In this document: positions 1 to 10,029 of the stretch, piece after piece | Layout: each line of letters begins with the position of its first letter | Position numbering within the stretch: the first letter of the stretch is position 1 | Source of the DNA: an uncultured Bacteroidales bacterium | Lineage (GTDB): Bacteria > Bacteroidota > Bacteroidia > Bacteroidales > FEN-979 | Assembly (NCBI GenBank): GCA_903887775.1 | Contig: CAISRB010000024.1 | Span: 62,001 to 126,000 of the forward strand | Reading direction: 5' to 3' | DNA length: 64,000 nt | Translations under genes and position numbers: made by a program | The notes under the pieces: generated by a model | Seen by the model: only the letters and a program-made list of their open reading frames with translations | Database searches by the model: none | What the model was told of the DNA's origin: nothing

Positions 1-230
1 TTAGTTTCAAACTGCAACTTCATCCTGCTTTTCCAGGCATCGCGGATAAGTCCTTCGGAGGCCACGAATTCAGTGATCAGCACATCCGCCCCGAAATCCT
101 TGCAGATAGAACGGAATGGAGAATCCGTGACGTCTTCCATCGGAGCAAGGATTACAGGAAATTCACCGGCTGCTATCTGGCCAATCCTGATCAAAATATA
201 GTATTTTAGCGCAAAAATAGAAAAATCCAT
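1..230 (-). CDS. dusB: tRNA-dihydrouridine synthase, N-terminal part (truncated by window edge)
   Basis: Reverse-strand reading frame ...IRIGQIAAGEFPVILAPMEDVTDSPFRSICKDFGADVLITEFVASEGLIRDAWK matches the Dus N-terminal LAPMxxVTDxPFR motif. In-frame ATG at 230, though a TTG closer to IRIG is also possible. Confidence 0.85.
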   Translation of the reverse strand, partial: MDFSIFALKYYILIRIGQIAAGEFPVILAPMEDVTDSPFRSICKDFGADVLITEFVASEGLIRDAWKSRMKLQFET

Positions 231-238
231 AACATCTG

Positions 239-1150
239 ATGAAACAAGCCTTTTTAGGAAACCTCTCTCCATTCAGCCGACTCGTGTTCGCTGTCGCTCT
301 GACGTTTTCCTGTTTCATCATTATCTTTTTTGCAGCTCTTTTACTGGCAATGCCACTCTACCATGTGAACCTGGCCGGCACTCTTGATCTTCTCAACCAG
401 CAGGACAATCCAAAATCGCTGGCCCTGCTCAAATATTTCCAGGTTACACAGAGCTTCGGGCTTTTTATCATACCTCCAATCCTCATCGGTTATCTCTTTG
501 AACTTAATTCGTGGTCTTTTCTGAATGCAAATCATGCAGGCGGCAGCAGTCTCTATTTTATTGTTTTTCTGCTGATGTTTGTTTCCCTTCCCCTGATCAA
601 CTGGCTTATTGATATCAATGAAATGTTGAAACTTCCTTCCTTCCTTAAGGGGGTGGAAGACTGGATGAAAAACGCCGAGGACCAGGCCGGAAAACTTACC
701 GGGGCTTTTCTGGCCGGGAAATCATTCAGCAACTTCCTTTTCAACCTTTTCATGATCGGCATACTGCCGGCCGTGGGAGAGGAGTTTATGTTCAGGGGTG
801 TTTTGCAGAGGCTGCTGAAAGACTGGCTTAAAAACGTTCATATCGCCATCTTCATCACCGGCTTCCTTTTCGGAGCCATGCATATGCAGTTTTACGGACT
901 GCTTCCGCGGATGATACTCGGTGTGATCTTTGGTTATCTTTTCTACTGGAGCGGTTCCATATGGGTACCGGTATTTGCCCATTTCATCAACAACAGCGGG
1001 GCTGTCATCATTTCGTATTTTGCCAACCTGGGCCTGATCAGCCAGAAGTACCAGGACTTCGGAAGCACTCAAAGCATCTTTCTTATTTTGCTCAGCCTGC
1101 TGATGACAATGTCGTGCATGTTCATCGTGTACAGGCGAAAACTGCTCTGA
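239..1150 (+). CDS. CPBP family intramembrane metalloprotease (Abi/CAAX-like)
   Basis: Multi-TM protein with VGEEFMFRGVL (EExxxR) and HxxxN-like motifs (FAHFINN). Confidence 0.85.
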   Translation: MKQAFLGNLSPFSRLVFAVALTFSCFIIIFFAALLLAMPLYHVNLAGTLDLLNQQDNPKSLALLKYFQVTQSFGLFIIPPILIGYLFELNSWSFLNANHAGGSSLYFIVFLLMFVSLPLINWLIDINEMLKLPSFLKGVEDWMKNAEDQAGKLTGAFLAGKSFSNFLFNLFMIGILPAVGEEFMFRGVLQRLLKDWLKNVHIAIFITGFLFGAMHMQFYGLLPRMILGVIFGYLFYWSGSIWVPVFAHFINNSGAVIISYFANLGLISQKYQDFGSTQSIFLILLSLLMTMSCMFIVYRRKLL

Positions 1151-1867
1151 TTAACCTTTCATAAGCTTCATCAGGTTATCACGGTAAACAAGCCCGATAG
1201 GGATCATGGTCCCTTCAATGTTCACCTGGTTCCCTTCAATAAACCTGATCCTTCCCAGGGGTACGATGAAGGACTTATGTACTCTTATAAAAAGCCCATC
1301 AGGTAACTGTTCTTCCATTTTCCTGAATGTTTCGTGCACAATAAGCACCCTGGCAGCAATATGGACTTTCACGTAGTCACCTGTTGCTTCCAGGTAAAGG
1401 ATTTCTGAATAATTTACCTTATGAACTTTTTTATCTGCACGGAGGATGAGAAAACCCGTAGTTTCATGTTCTGTTGCCGCGGGCAGGCCGGCTTTAGACT
1501 TCAGGTAGTTTGTCCTTTCGAAAGTTTTGTTCACTGCTTTCAGGAATCTTTCAAAGGAGAACGGTTTAACAAGGTAATCCACGGCATCGGCTTCGAATCC
1601 TTCCACGGCAAATTCCGGATAGGCTGTTGTGAAAATCACCATTGGAGGATGGCTCAGCGACTTTACAAAATGCATCCCCGAGATCACCGGCAGATTGATA
1701 TCGAGAAAAATCAGGTCAACAGCAGAATTCCTGAGCAGTCCTGAGGCCTGCAATGCATCACCGCAGATCCCGGCCAGTTCCAGTTCAGGGATATCGGCAA
1801 TGTATCTGGCCAGGATCTCCTGCGACAGCGGTTCGTCTTCAATTACCAGGCAACGGAGTTTTTCCAT
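1151..1867 (-). CDS. LytTR-family response regulator
   Basis: N-terminal receiver (VIEDEPLSQ, DLIFLDINLP, K in DYLVKPF) plus LytTR DNA-binding domain (ILYLEATGDYVKVH, RVHKSFIV). Confidence 0.9.
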   Translation of the reverse strand: MEKLRCLVIEDEPLSQEILARYIADIPELELAGICGDALQASGLLRNSAVDLIFLDINLPVISGMHFVKSLSHPPMVIFTTAYPEFAVEGFEADAVDYLVKPFSFERFLKAVNKTFERTNYLKSKAGLPAATEHETTGFLILRADKKVHKVNYSEILYLEATGDYVKVHIAARVLIVHETFRKMEEQLPDGLFIRVHKSFIVPLGRIRFIEGNQVNIEGTMIPIGLVYRDNLMKLMKG

Positions 1868-2933
1868 ATAAAGGAATTGTCAGATTTACAGTAAAACGTT
1901 CCTTTTCTTTGCTTATTTTCAGTTCATGCCTCCCGGCGTACAGCAGATCAAGGCGGTTACGAAGGTTAACAAGACCTATTCCCTGAGTTTTTCGGGCTCC
2001 CTCATCCGCAGAAACACCAATATTATTTTCAAAATCAGCCTGGAGATGATCTCCTGAAACCCTGAACACTATCTTTGTGAAAACCGGGCCTGAGGCTCCT
2101 TTGATTCCATGTTTGAAACAGTTTTCTATCAAAGGGAGAAAGAGAAGGGGAGCGACCTGCCGGCCGGTTGTATCAGAAGGTAACTGAATTTCAACTTCAG
2201 CCTCTTTACCCGCCCTGAGCTTCTGAAGCTCCACATAATCGTTCATGGCCGAAAGTTCTTTCGTAAGATCAACCCGTTCGCCTGAGGTTTCATATAAGAC
2301 GTACCTGAGGAAATCGGAAAGCCTGAGCACAACCTCGGGAGCTTTCGCTGAATTTTGAAGCACCAGTGAATAGATGCCTGCAAGGCTGTTAAATAGAAAA
2401 TGCGGATTAACCTGTTTTTTCAGCGCATCAAGACGGGTCTCGGCGTTCTCTTTTTCAAGTCTGGCAAGCTGGTTTCTTGTCTCCATAAGCAAAAACCAGC
2501 CTTTTGATAACTTCAACAAGGTAGTAATGCCTGTGAAGACCAGGCTGAATTTAACAAGGTCGCTGAACTCATAATAAGAGATGAAATAATAACCCGGTAA
2601 AATGATATCGGTCAGTTTTGAAAAGGTGAGGATGTTCAGGCATGCAGTGGCGAAAACACACAGCAAAAGAAGAAAGGAATATAAAACATACCTCTTTCGG
2701 CTGAGAACACGGGAAATGAGTACAAACAGGTTAAGATAAATGCCGGGAAGCAGGGTTGCAATGAATATCAGAGTATAAATAACATCGATCTTTTCTATTC
2801 CTGCCGAACCTGCAAATATCCTTAGCAGGATGTAAAATGCAAGAAGCCAGAAAAGAAGGTGCTGCAACCAGCGTTGTTTCGGGATCTTCATCATGGCGGT
2901 ATAAATGTTCACTGTTCGCATATCATTCATCAC
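1839..2933 (-). CDS. LytS/YehU-type sensor histidine kinase
   Basis: QVNPHFLFNSLAGI His-kinase motif and ATPase domain (LPLIENCFKHGI). Overlaps the downstream response regulator. Confidence 0.88.
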   Translation of the reverse strand: MMNDMRTVNIYTAMMKIPKQRWLQHLLFWLLAFYILLRIFAGSAGIEKIDVIYTLIFIATLLPGIYLNLFVLISRVLSRKRYVLYSFLLLLCVFATACLNILTFSKLTDIILPGYYFISYYEFSDLVKFSLVFTGITTLLKLSKGWFLLMETRNQLARLEKENAETRLDALKKQVNPHFLFNSLAGIYSLVLQNSAKAPEVVLRLSDFLRYVLYETSGERVDLTKELSAMNDYVELQKLRAGKEAEVEIQLPSDTTGRQVAPLLFLPLIENCFKHGIKGASGPVFTKIVFRVSGDHLQADFENNIGVSADEGARKTQGIGLVNLRNRLDLLYAGRHELKISKEKERFTVNLTIPLYGKTPLPGN

Positions 2934-2949
2934 TCATCGTTCATTAACA

Positions 2950-3588
2950 TCATTTATTCACAACTTTATTCAGTACAAAGGTATACTCTGAATCCTTCTT
3001 TTTATTAAAAGCTTCAGGATCATTTCCATACTTGATGATGAATTTCTGGAGATCCGCGGTGGGAGCGGTCAGGACGACCTGGTAGCTGTCCTGATCTTTT
3101 TTGTCAAGGTCGAACTGGACTCTTTCATGGGCTATCCTGATACGGTTTTCATTAAACAGCTTCATAAGCCATTCCTCGTTATACCAATTAATTGTGATGC
3201 GGTTGTTTGACAGTTCTACTTTTGCAAGTGTATGTGCCGGGACAAGATGCATCACGGCAAGGTCAGTACCTTCCGGGTCGGGCAGGAAAAAGTCAAGGTA
3301 CAACTGGTTATCAAGGCTGAAAAGATGCGCAACAAATTTAGATGTAGCTTTCTTATCGGTATATATAATATCGTAACTATTACCTGGTTTTTCATCCTTG
3401 AATAAACCGGCAAATGCTTTATGTTGCCTGATCTCCCAGGAGGACGAATCATTTCCCAGGTAGATCCCTGTAAGTTCAGGTTTGTACACTATGTCTTTTT
3501 CATTGTAAAAAGGGTGGAGCGATTTTACAAGGCAGCCGCTCATTGTCATTGCGATCAGGGCTGTGAGGATTATCAGTTTTGCTTTCAT
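2950..3588 (-). CDS. predicted lipoprotein of unknown function
   Basis: Lipobox IAMTMSGC. Same strand, directly upstream of the kinase/regulator pair. Confidence 0.7.
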   Translation of the reverse strand: MKAKLIILTALIAMTMSGCLVKSLHPFYNEKDIVYKPELTGIYLGNDSSSWEIRQHKAFAGLFKDEKPGNSYDIIYTDKKATSKFVAHLFSLDNQLYLDFFLPDPEGTDLAVMHLVPAHTLAKVELSNNRITINWYNEEWLMKLFNENRIRIAHERVQFDLDKKDQDSYQVVLTAPTADLQKFIIKYGNDPEAFNKKKDSEYTFVLNKVVNK

Positions 3589-3748
3589 AATTAATAGTTT
3601 TATGATGCAAAGTAAGTTCAGGGGCGGGGCGTAAAAAAATTATTTCGTTGAACAGCATAAAATGTTCGACAAACGTATTTTTTGGAGGGAGCTGTGATTT
3701 TTAGAATTCACCGCTTGACATATTTAATTATCCGATTATCTTTGTTAC

Positions 3749-5161
3749 ATGAACAGGCTTTTCGAACCCCTTACCGGCAGCAACCTCAGCCCTTTCGATA
3801 TTTTCCTGCTGCTTTTATATGCCTCTACGAGCCTGGGTATCGGATTGTATGCGTCACGCCGCAAATCCGATTCCGATTTCATGATCGCAGGGCGCAGGAT
3901 TGGCATCATAGGTTTTGTGACTTCGGTTGTTGCAAGTTACATTGGAGGGGCTGCCCTTGTCGCTTATTCAGCTTATGTTTACCGGTTTGGTATCTCTGCC
4001 TTTGCCGTGTTCATCGGTACTGCCATTGGTTTCCTGGTGTTCATACCCTATGGACATAAGCTCAGGAAATTCAGCGGCGAAAAGCAGTTCTACACCCTTT
4101 CAGACTGGTTTTATTTCAAATTCAACAAACAAACCGGGTTATTCTCGGCGATCATTCTCCTGATCGTATATTCTGGTATGCTGCTGAACCAGTTCATCGC
4201 CGGAAGCAGCCTTTTGGCAAGCATCAGCGGATGGTCATACGAAACCGGGCTCCTGCTAAGCGCCGCCCTGATCATGACATATCTTCTGGCCGGAGGGTTC
4301 CGCAGCGTGATCCGCACCGACATCTTCCAGTATTTTGTGCTGCTCGTCATCATTATCCTTATCGCCTCCGTGATTTTCCGGGATAAGCAGGATTTTGCAA
4401 TGGAGCTTGTCGATTTTTCGAGGATGAACCTGGGAATGACCATTGCCTTTACTGCTTTCGGAGTCTTTATCATTTTTCAGTCGGCTGAATACTGGCAGAG
4501 GGTTTATGGTGCTAGATCCGACCGCATCGTCCGCGACGGCTTTATACTTTCGGCGGTATTCACTGTAATTACCGGGATTGCTATAACAATGGTCGGGCTT
4601 GCAGCACACAGCCACCTTTCAGATATTGAAGCAAAAGATGCCTTTGCAAAAGGGCTTACCCTTCTCCTGCCCCGCAAACTTCTCGGCGCGGCTCTCATCA
4701 TGGTCTTTGCAGCTATCATGAGCGCCGCGGATACGCAGATCTTCGTGCTTGCGTCCTCGGTCGCAGTCGACTGGTACGACAAACTCTCGGGGAGAAAATC
4801 AGATGATAAACGGCGAATGCTCATCACCCGTCTCGGTATCATCGGTTTTACTTCGCTGAGCTGCCTTGGAGCCTATTTCCTGAGAGACCTTGTGGCTGTT
4901 ATAATTTTTATTACGGGTATCGGTTTTACTATTATCCCTGCCTCGGTGGCATCATTTCACTGGAAGATCAGCAGCAAAGCGGCTTTGGCCAGCTTTATCA
5001 GCGGAATAACTTACATTTTCATACTTATCGTAATAGCTTTATTCCAGGGAAATCCTAAGGAATTTTTCAAAGACAATGCCGACCTGGCTATCCTATCGAT
5101 TGTCGTCTCAGCTCTTACATTGTTCACCGTAAACCTGTTTACAAAACCCCGGGTTTCATGA
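3749..5161 (+). CDS. sodium:solute symporter (SSS) family protein
   Basis: About 12 TM segments; SSS-like motifs (DFMIAGRRIG, TYLLAGGFRSVIRTDIFQ). Confidence 0.85.
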   Translation: MNRLFEPLTGSNLSPFDIFLLLLYASTSLGIGLYASRRKSDSDFMIAGRRIGIIGFVTSVVASYIGGAALVAYSAYVYRFGISAFAVFIGTAIGFLVFIPYGHKLRKFSGEKQFYTLSDWFYFKFNKQTGLFSAIILLIVYSGMLLNQFIAGSSLLASISGWSYETGLLLSAALIMTYLLAGGFRSVIRTDIFQYFVLLVIIILIASVIFRDKQDFAMELVDFSRMNLGMTIAFTAFGVFIIFQSAEYWQRVYGARSDRIVRDGFILSAVFTVITGIAITMVGLAAHSHLSDIEAKDAFAKGLTLLLPRKLLGAALIMVFAAIMSAADTQIFVLASSVAVDWYDKLSGRKSDDKRRMLITRLGIIGFTSLSCLGAYFLRDLVAVIIFITGIGFTIIPASVASFHWKISSKAALASFISGITYIFILIVIALFQGNPKEFFKDNADLAILSIVVSALTLFTVNLFTKPRVS

Positions 5162-6507
5162 AAAAAAGTTTACTGGCTGTTGTCCTGGTGATTTTTATAT
5201 CTGTTTCACAGATAGCTTATGCCCAGCTTGATACAACACTTCATAAAAAAGAGAATCGTAAGAAAGGCTGGACTTTCGGAGCTCTTCCGGTCCTGGGATA
5301 TGACGCTGACCAGGGGTTTCAGTTTGGCGCCCTGGCCCAGGTATTCAATTACGGCGATGGCTCCACTTATCCTGAATACAGGCATACGTTTTACGCGGAA
5401 GTCTCTTTCTTCACGAAAGGCAGTTCGGTATTTCAGTTGTTCTACGATTCGAAGTACCTGATCCCCGGGAACATCCGTTTTACGGGCGATATCACTTACC
5501 TCCCTGAGCGTGCGCTTGATTTCTATGGCTTCAACGGATACGAAGCAAATTACATCCCTTCGGTGGAGTCCCAGGGCAGCGACGATTATATTTCAAGGGT
5601 TTTCTATCGCTGCCAGAGGAGGCTTTTCCGTGTCATGGCCGATTTCCAGGGACCTATTCTGGGGCAGAAGTTCAGGTGGCTGGCGGGACTCAATTTCTTC
5701 GATGTGAAGATGGCTACTGTGGATATCAGCAAGATCAACGCAGGCAAGAAGGAAAGCAACCAGCTTCCCGACACAGCCCTGCTCTGGGATAACTATGTAA
5801 AGTACGGATTGCTAAATCCCCAGGAAGCCGGCGGAGGAACACTCACTTTTCTGAAACTGGGCCTGATCTATGATACGCGTGACAATGAAGCCGCCCCGAA
5901 CAAAGGAATATGGTCTGAGGTACTTGTGATGCTGGCACCGACCTTCCTTGGCAACAGTCCGTATGCTTTTGTGAAACTCGAGATCACACATCGCCAGTTC
6001 ATCTCCATTGTAAAAAAATACCTGGTATTCGCTTACCGTCTGAATTACCAGGGAACAATCGGGGGTACTTCTCCTTATTATATCGATCCGTATATGTTTT
6101 CCTCCTGGTCGCTTTCGACCAAACCCGACGGACTGGGGGGTGCCAGGACCATGAGGGGCATTCTCCGCGACCGGGTCGTGGGCGATGGGGTTGCCCTCGC
6201 AAATATCGAACTCCGCTGGAAATTCTGGAGAACCCATTTTCTTAAACAGAATTTGTATTTCGGATTGGTCGGATTCCTCGACGCCGGGATGGTGGTACAG
6301 GACAGGAAAGTCTATAAAAACCTGATCCCGGAGAACCTGCAGTCGTTTTACTTTAACTCTTCCGGCGACGGGATGCATTTTTCTTCAGGCCTCGGGCTGA
6401 GACTGGCCCTTAACGAGAATTTTATGGTCACCGTCGACTATGGCTTTGCGCTGAACAAACAGGATGGTAATAGCGGACTCTATATCGGACTGGGGCATAT
6501 GTTCTGA
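5158..6507 (+). CDS. BamA/TamA-type outer membrane beta-barrel protein
   Basis: Signal peptide, LGLIYDTRDNEAAPNKG and RGILRDRVVGDG surface-antigen motifs, C-terminal aromatic residue. ATGA overlap with the symporter. Confidence 0.8.
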   Translation: MKKSLLAVVLVIFISVSQIAYAQLDTTLHKKENRKKGWTFGALPVLGYDADQGFQFGALAQVFNYGDGSTYPEYRHTFYAEVSFFTKGSSVFQLFYDSKYLIPGNIRFTGDITYLPERALDFYGFNGYEANYIPSVESQGSDDYISRVFYRCQRRLFRVMADFQGPILGQKFRWLAGLNFFDVKMATVDISKINAGKKESNQLPDTALLWDNYVKYGLLNPQEAGGGTLTFLKLGLIYDTRDNEAAPNKGIWSEVLVMLAPTFLGNSPYAFVKLEITHRQFISIVKKYLVFAYRLNYQGTIGGTSPYYIDPYMFSSWSLSTKPDGLGGARTMRGILRDRVVGDGVALANIELRWKFWRTHFLKQNLYFGLVGFLDAGMVVQDRKVYKNLIPENLQSFYFNSSGDGMHFSSGLGLRLALNENFMVTVDYGFALNKQDGNSGLYIGLGHMF

Positions 6508-6520
6508 AAAGTTGTTCCCG

Positions 6521-6620
6521 TTTCTTCCCATAAAACCCAACTTCTATCTACAGAACGCGGCTTCTCACTGCAGAACCCGGCTTTTCACCACAGAACCCGG
6601 TTTCTTAACTCAGAAAAAGC
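6521..6620. repeat. degenerate 20-bp tandem repeat, about 4-5 units
   Basis: Units cttctatctacagaacgcgg / cttctcactgcagaacccgg / cttttcaccacagaacccgg / tttcttaactcagaaaaagc at 6541-6620; weak extra copy at 6521. Confidence 0.75.
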
Positions 6621-6664
6621 AAGCCGAAAATTAAAACACTTCTTTGATTTTAATTAAAAATAAA

Positions 6665-6696
6665 TTTGGAAACAGTCTAATTTAAAATTATATTTG
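6665..6696 (+). promoter_or_regulatory. Bacteroidetes-type promoter (TTTG-N20-TATATTTG)
   Basis: TTTG at 6665-6668, 20-nt spacer, TATATTTG at 6689-6696, 34 nt before the ATG at 6731. Fits the -33/-7 consensus TTTG / TAnnTTTG. Confidence 0.7.
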
Positions 6697-6730
6697 CATT
6701 CAAATTCACAAATAATTAAAATCAAATTGT

Positions 6731-7273
6731 ATGAAAGCAAAAAGAAATCAGATAGTTCTCTTAGTATTGCTTGTTTTTGGAGCAGGCATGATTGCAAAGG
6801 CACAGGAAAAGAAAGAAGCAGTCCCCAATGATCAGGCCTGGCTGCAGAAGTTTGTCGGCAAATGGACCGCAAATGTTGTAATGACAGATGATAAGAAGCA
6901 GGCAGCAACATTCGTAGCACATATGGATTATTCATCTGTGGCCGATGGCACCGGAGTTTATGGTACCGAATCTGTTGATGATCCTAAATTAGGGAAAATG
7001 CGCGCTTCCTTTCTTATGGGTTACGATCCTTATGAGAAAAAGATTCACTTCTATGCCGTCGTTAATATGGGTGTTTGTCATGACCATGATTGTATCTGGA
7101 AGTCACCTGAGCATTTTTATATGGAGCACAACAGTATGAGGGATGGGAAAGCCTTTAAGGAAGTAATAGACATCGTGTTCAAAGATAAAAACACAATTGA
7201 TTTTGCGGAAACCGATTATCTTGCCGGCAATATCGTTGAGACTGATAAAGGAATCTTTAAGAGGAACAAGTAA
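6731..7273 (+). CDS. secreted DUF1579-like protein
   Basis: Signal peptide; LQKFVGKWTANV...DPYEKKIHFYAVVNMGVCHDHDCIW layout resembles DUF1579/heme-binding-like beta-barrels. Confidence 0.5.
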   Translation: MKAKRNQIVLLVLLVFGAGMIAKAQEKKEAVPNDQAWLQKFVGKWTANVVMTDDKKQAATFVAHMDYSSVADGTGVYGTESVDDPKLGKMRASFLMGYDPYEKKIHFYAVVNMGVCHDHDCIWKSPEHFYMEHNSMRDGKAFKEVIDIVFKDKNTIDFAETDYLAGNIVETDKGIFKRNK

Positions 7274-9215
7274 CCTTCTCCTCAGGTGCGCAGCGATCCT
7301 GTTGTTTGTTTTGTTGCTTTGTTTTGTATTGCGCAATCCGGTCCTGATGGCTATTGTAGGATCGAAAGTCAATCGCTTCAATGCAGGGTATCACGCTGAT
7401 CTTAAGATACACAAAGCAAAGTTTGAGGGGATCTCAACCGTTTTCCTGACAGGGATAAGCCTGAAACCTGCTTTTGGCGATTCCCTGCTGCACATCGATA
7501 CGCTCATAGTTTCGTTTAATACATGGAAGCTCTTTTCCGGCCGTCTGAATATCTCATCGGCTGGTATCCACAATTTTTACCTGATGGTGAGCCGCAGGGA
7601 CAGCCTTACCAACTACCAGTTTCTTTTGCAAACCAGGAAACCCCTGTTAACCGAAAGCAATCCGGACCGGACAAGCCCGGAACCTGTTCCTGCTTCCCGG
7701 GAGTTTAACTTCTCTGAAACTGCGAACCGTATTTTCCGCTGGGTATTCGACAGGATCCCGGAGCAGATGGATATCAGCAACCTGAATATCCGCAGTACAA
7801 CGAACGATCATGTGGTAGCGGTTCATATCGACAGATTTCCATTGCAGGATCACAGCTTCACGACTAAAATTAAAATCAGGGAGGATTTGCTTGAAGCTGA
7901 ATGGAAGGCGGAAGGTAAACTCGACAGCCGGAACCGGATAGCAGAAGCTACTTTGTCATCCGCAGACAACACAAAAATTTCAATGCCATATATCGGGTTT
8001 AAGTGGAATGCAGGCTTTTGCTTCGATTCACTGACATTTAATCTTTTGGCAGAAAGTTTTAACAATGATGAGGCAGGGATCAAAGGCAAAATAGCTTTTA
8101 AGGGGCTTAAGATATTTCATGAAAAAATAGCAACCGATACGGTAAAGTTTGAAAAACTCGGGATTGATTACCAGCTGAATTTCAAATCCGATGCTGTCGA
8201 ACTGGATTCGGCCACGGAAGTCTTTTTTAATGACCTTGATTTTCATCCTTATATAAAATATAGCCCCGGCCCATCGAGGCAGATCACGATAAAGATAAAC
8301 AAGACGCCATTCCCGGCCCGGCAACTCTTTTCATCCCTGCCCGAAAAGATGTTTGAGAACCTGAAAGGAATAAAAACATCAGGCGAACTTTCATTTAACT
8401 TCGATTTCTTTGTCGACCTGGCCATACCGGATTCGTTAAAATTTGAAATGGAGCTGAAACGTCATCAGTTCAGGGTCCTTTCGTATGGCATGGGAGATTT
8501 GCTGAAACTCGACAGTTCGTTTGTTTATACAGCTTATGAAAATGATGAACCGGTTATGACCTTCAGTGTGGGACCGGTGAATCCGGATTTCAGGAAGATA
8601 TCACAGATATCTCCTTTCCTTCAGTATGCTGTGATGACTTCGGAAGACGGAGGGTTTTACCTCCACAGGGGATTTCTTCCGGAAGCTTTCCGCGATGCTC
8701 TCATCGCTGATATCAAAGAAGGACGGTTTATAAGGGGCGGAAGCACCATCAGCATGCAGCTGATAAAAAATGTTTTTCTCAGCCGGAATAAAACGATGGC
8801 CCGCAAACTGGAAGAGGCGCTGATTGTCTGGCTCATTGAGAACCAGCAGCTATGCAGCAAGGAAAGGATGTTCGAGGTATATCTGAATATTATCGAATGG
8901 GGCCCGCTGATCTATGGAGCAAATGAGGCATCCCGGTTCTATTTTAACAAGGACGCTTCAAAGCTCACGCTTGCAGAAGCAATTTTTATGGCTTCCATCA
9001 TACCGAGGCCCAAATATTTCAAATATAATTTCGATGAAACCGGCCACCTCAGGGCAAGCATGGCCGATTTTTACCGGGTAGTTTCCACAAAAATGCTGAA
9101 CAAGGGATGGATCACACAGCAGGAATTCGACCGCCTCATTCCGGAAGTGGAACTGAAAGGGAAAGCGAGGGAAGCAATATTGAATGTCGAATATCGTTCG
9201 GCGAAGCCGCAATGA
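7197..9215 (+). CDS. peptidoglycan glycosyltransferase (GT51)-domain protein with AsmA-like N-terminal region
   Basis: C-terminal AVMTSEDGGFYLHRGF...RGGSTISMQLIKNVFLSRNKTMARKLEEALIVWLIE is a GT51 signature. The called start overlaps the upstream CDS by 77 nt, so the true start is uncertain. Confidence 0.8.
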   Translation: MILRKPIILPAISLRLIKESLRGTSNLLLRCAAILLFVLLLCFVLRNPVLMAIVGSKVNRFNAGYHADLKIHKAKFEGISTVFLTGISLKPAFGDSLLHIDTLIVSFNTWKLFSGRLNISSAGIHNFYLMVSRRDSLTNYQFLLQTRKPLLTESNPDRTSPEPVPASREFNFSETANRIFRWVFDRIPEQMDISNLNIRSTTNDHVVAVHIDRFPLQDHSFTTKIKIREDLLEAEWKAEGKLDSRNRIAEATLSSADNTKISMPYIGFKWNAGFCFDSLTFNLLAESFNNDEAGIKGKIAFKGLKIFHEKIATDTVKFEKLGIDYQLNFKSDAVELDSATEVFFNDLDFHPYIKYSPGPSRQITIKINKTPFPARQLFSSLPEKMFENLKGIKTSGELSFNFDFFVDLAIPDSLKFEMELKRHQFRVLSYGMGDLLKLDSSFVYTAYENDEPVMTFSVGPVNPDFRKISQISPFLQYAVMTSEDGGFYLHRGFLPEAFRDALIADIKEGRFIRGGSTISMQLIKNVFLSRNKTMARKLEEALIVWLIENQQLCSKERMFEVYLNIIEWGPLIYGANEASRFYFNKDASKLTLAEAIFMASIIPRPKYFKYNFDETGHLRASMADFYRVVSTKMLNKGWITQQEFDRLIPEVELKGKAREAILNVEYRSAKPQ

Positions 9216-9258
9216 ACACCATTGAAACAGACAATTTTGTGAATAATATTGAATGCAA

Positions 9259-9340
9259 AACGCAACAACGCTCTAACGCAGAACGCAATAACGCTCTAAC
9301 ACAGAACGCTGTAACGCAATAACGCTAGAACGCCCTAACG
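9259..9340. repeat. AACGC-type degenerate intergenic repeat array
   Basis: aacgcaacaacgctctaacgcag / aacgcaataacgctctaacacag / aacgctgtaacgcaataacgctag: two 23-nt units and one 24-nt unit. Confidence 0.75.
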
Positions 9341-9395
9341 TAAAAATGTCAAAACGCGATTTTCTTATTATATTTACTGCATAAAATTCCCGCAT

Positions 9396-10019
9396 ATGCA
9401 AGAAATGTCATTTCAGCACTACCTCCTGGGATTGTTTGCCGTGGCCAATAACATTGCGGCCATACCGCTGTATATCAATCTCATACATGGCCGGACGGTA
9501 AAGGAACAGCGCAAGCTCTGTCACATCGCCACCCTGACTGCCTTCCTTACGATGATCATCACGATGCTGGCAGGCCTTGCAGTGCTGAATTTTTTTCAGA
9601 TCAGCGTCCCGGCTTTCCGGATTGCCGGCGGGCTTTTATTGCTCAGTACAGGTTTTGGCATGATGAATTCGGTTGAGAAATCAATTGAACTTACAGAGCA
9701 GACATTTTCAAAAATAATTTCTACTGCAATCATTCCCATTGCTATACCAATAACAACGGGTGCAGGCACAATGTCGACCATCATTCTCTTCTCCGAATCT
9801 GCCCACAATAAACCCTACCTGCAATTTGCATTGCTTGGCGCTATTATAGCGATGACAATCCTCATCTATTTGTCGTTCTGGTATGCGCCGAAGATCGTGA
9901 AGTATCTAGGCACGACGGGTCTTGATGTGCTCACGAAGATCTTCGGCCTGATCACTCTGGCGTTGGGAATTCAGTTCATCCTGACCGGTATTTCACAAGC
10001 CTTCCCAAAGATCTTATAA
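9396..10019 (+). CDS. MarC family integral membrane protein
   Basis: Six-TM protein; IPITTGAGTMSTIILFS and RIAGGLLLLSTGFGMM motifs. Confidence 0.85.
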   Translation: MQEMSFQHYLLGLFAVANNIAAIPLYINLIHGRTVKEQRKLCHIATLTAFLTMIITMLAGLAVLNFFQISVPAFRIAGGLLLLSTGFGMMNSVEKSIELTEQTFSKIISTAIIPIAIPITTGAGTMSTIILFSESAHNKPYLQFALLGAIIAMTILIYLSFWYAPKIVKYLGTTGLDVLTKIFGLITLALGIQFILTGISQAFPKIL

Positions 10020-10029
10020 AATATAAACT

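Noticed and set aside
722-1072. 116-aa antisense ORF inside the CPBP protease gene, and similar antisense ORFs (for example 4111-4473, 5812-6378, 29106-30104)
   Set aside because: They lie opposite strongly coding frames with recognised domains and lack plausible protein features; treated as shadow ORFs.
6541-6620. Possible CRISPR array
   Set aside because: Units are contiguous 20-mers without unique spacers and no cas genes are nearby.
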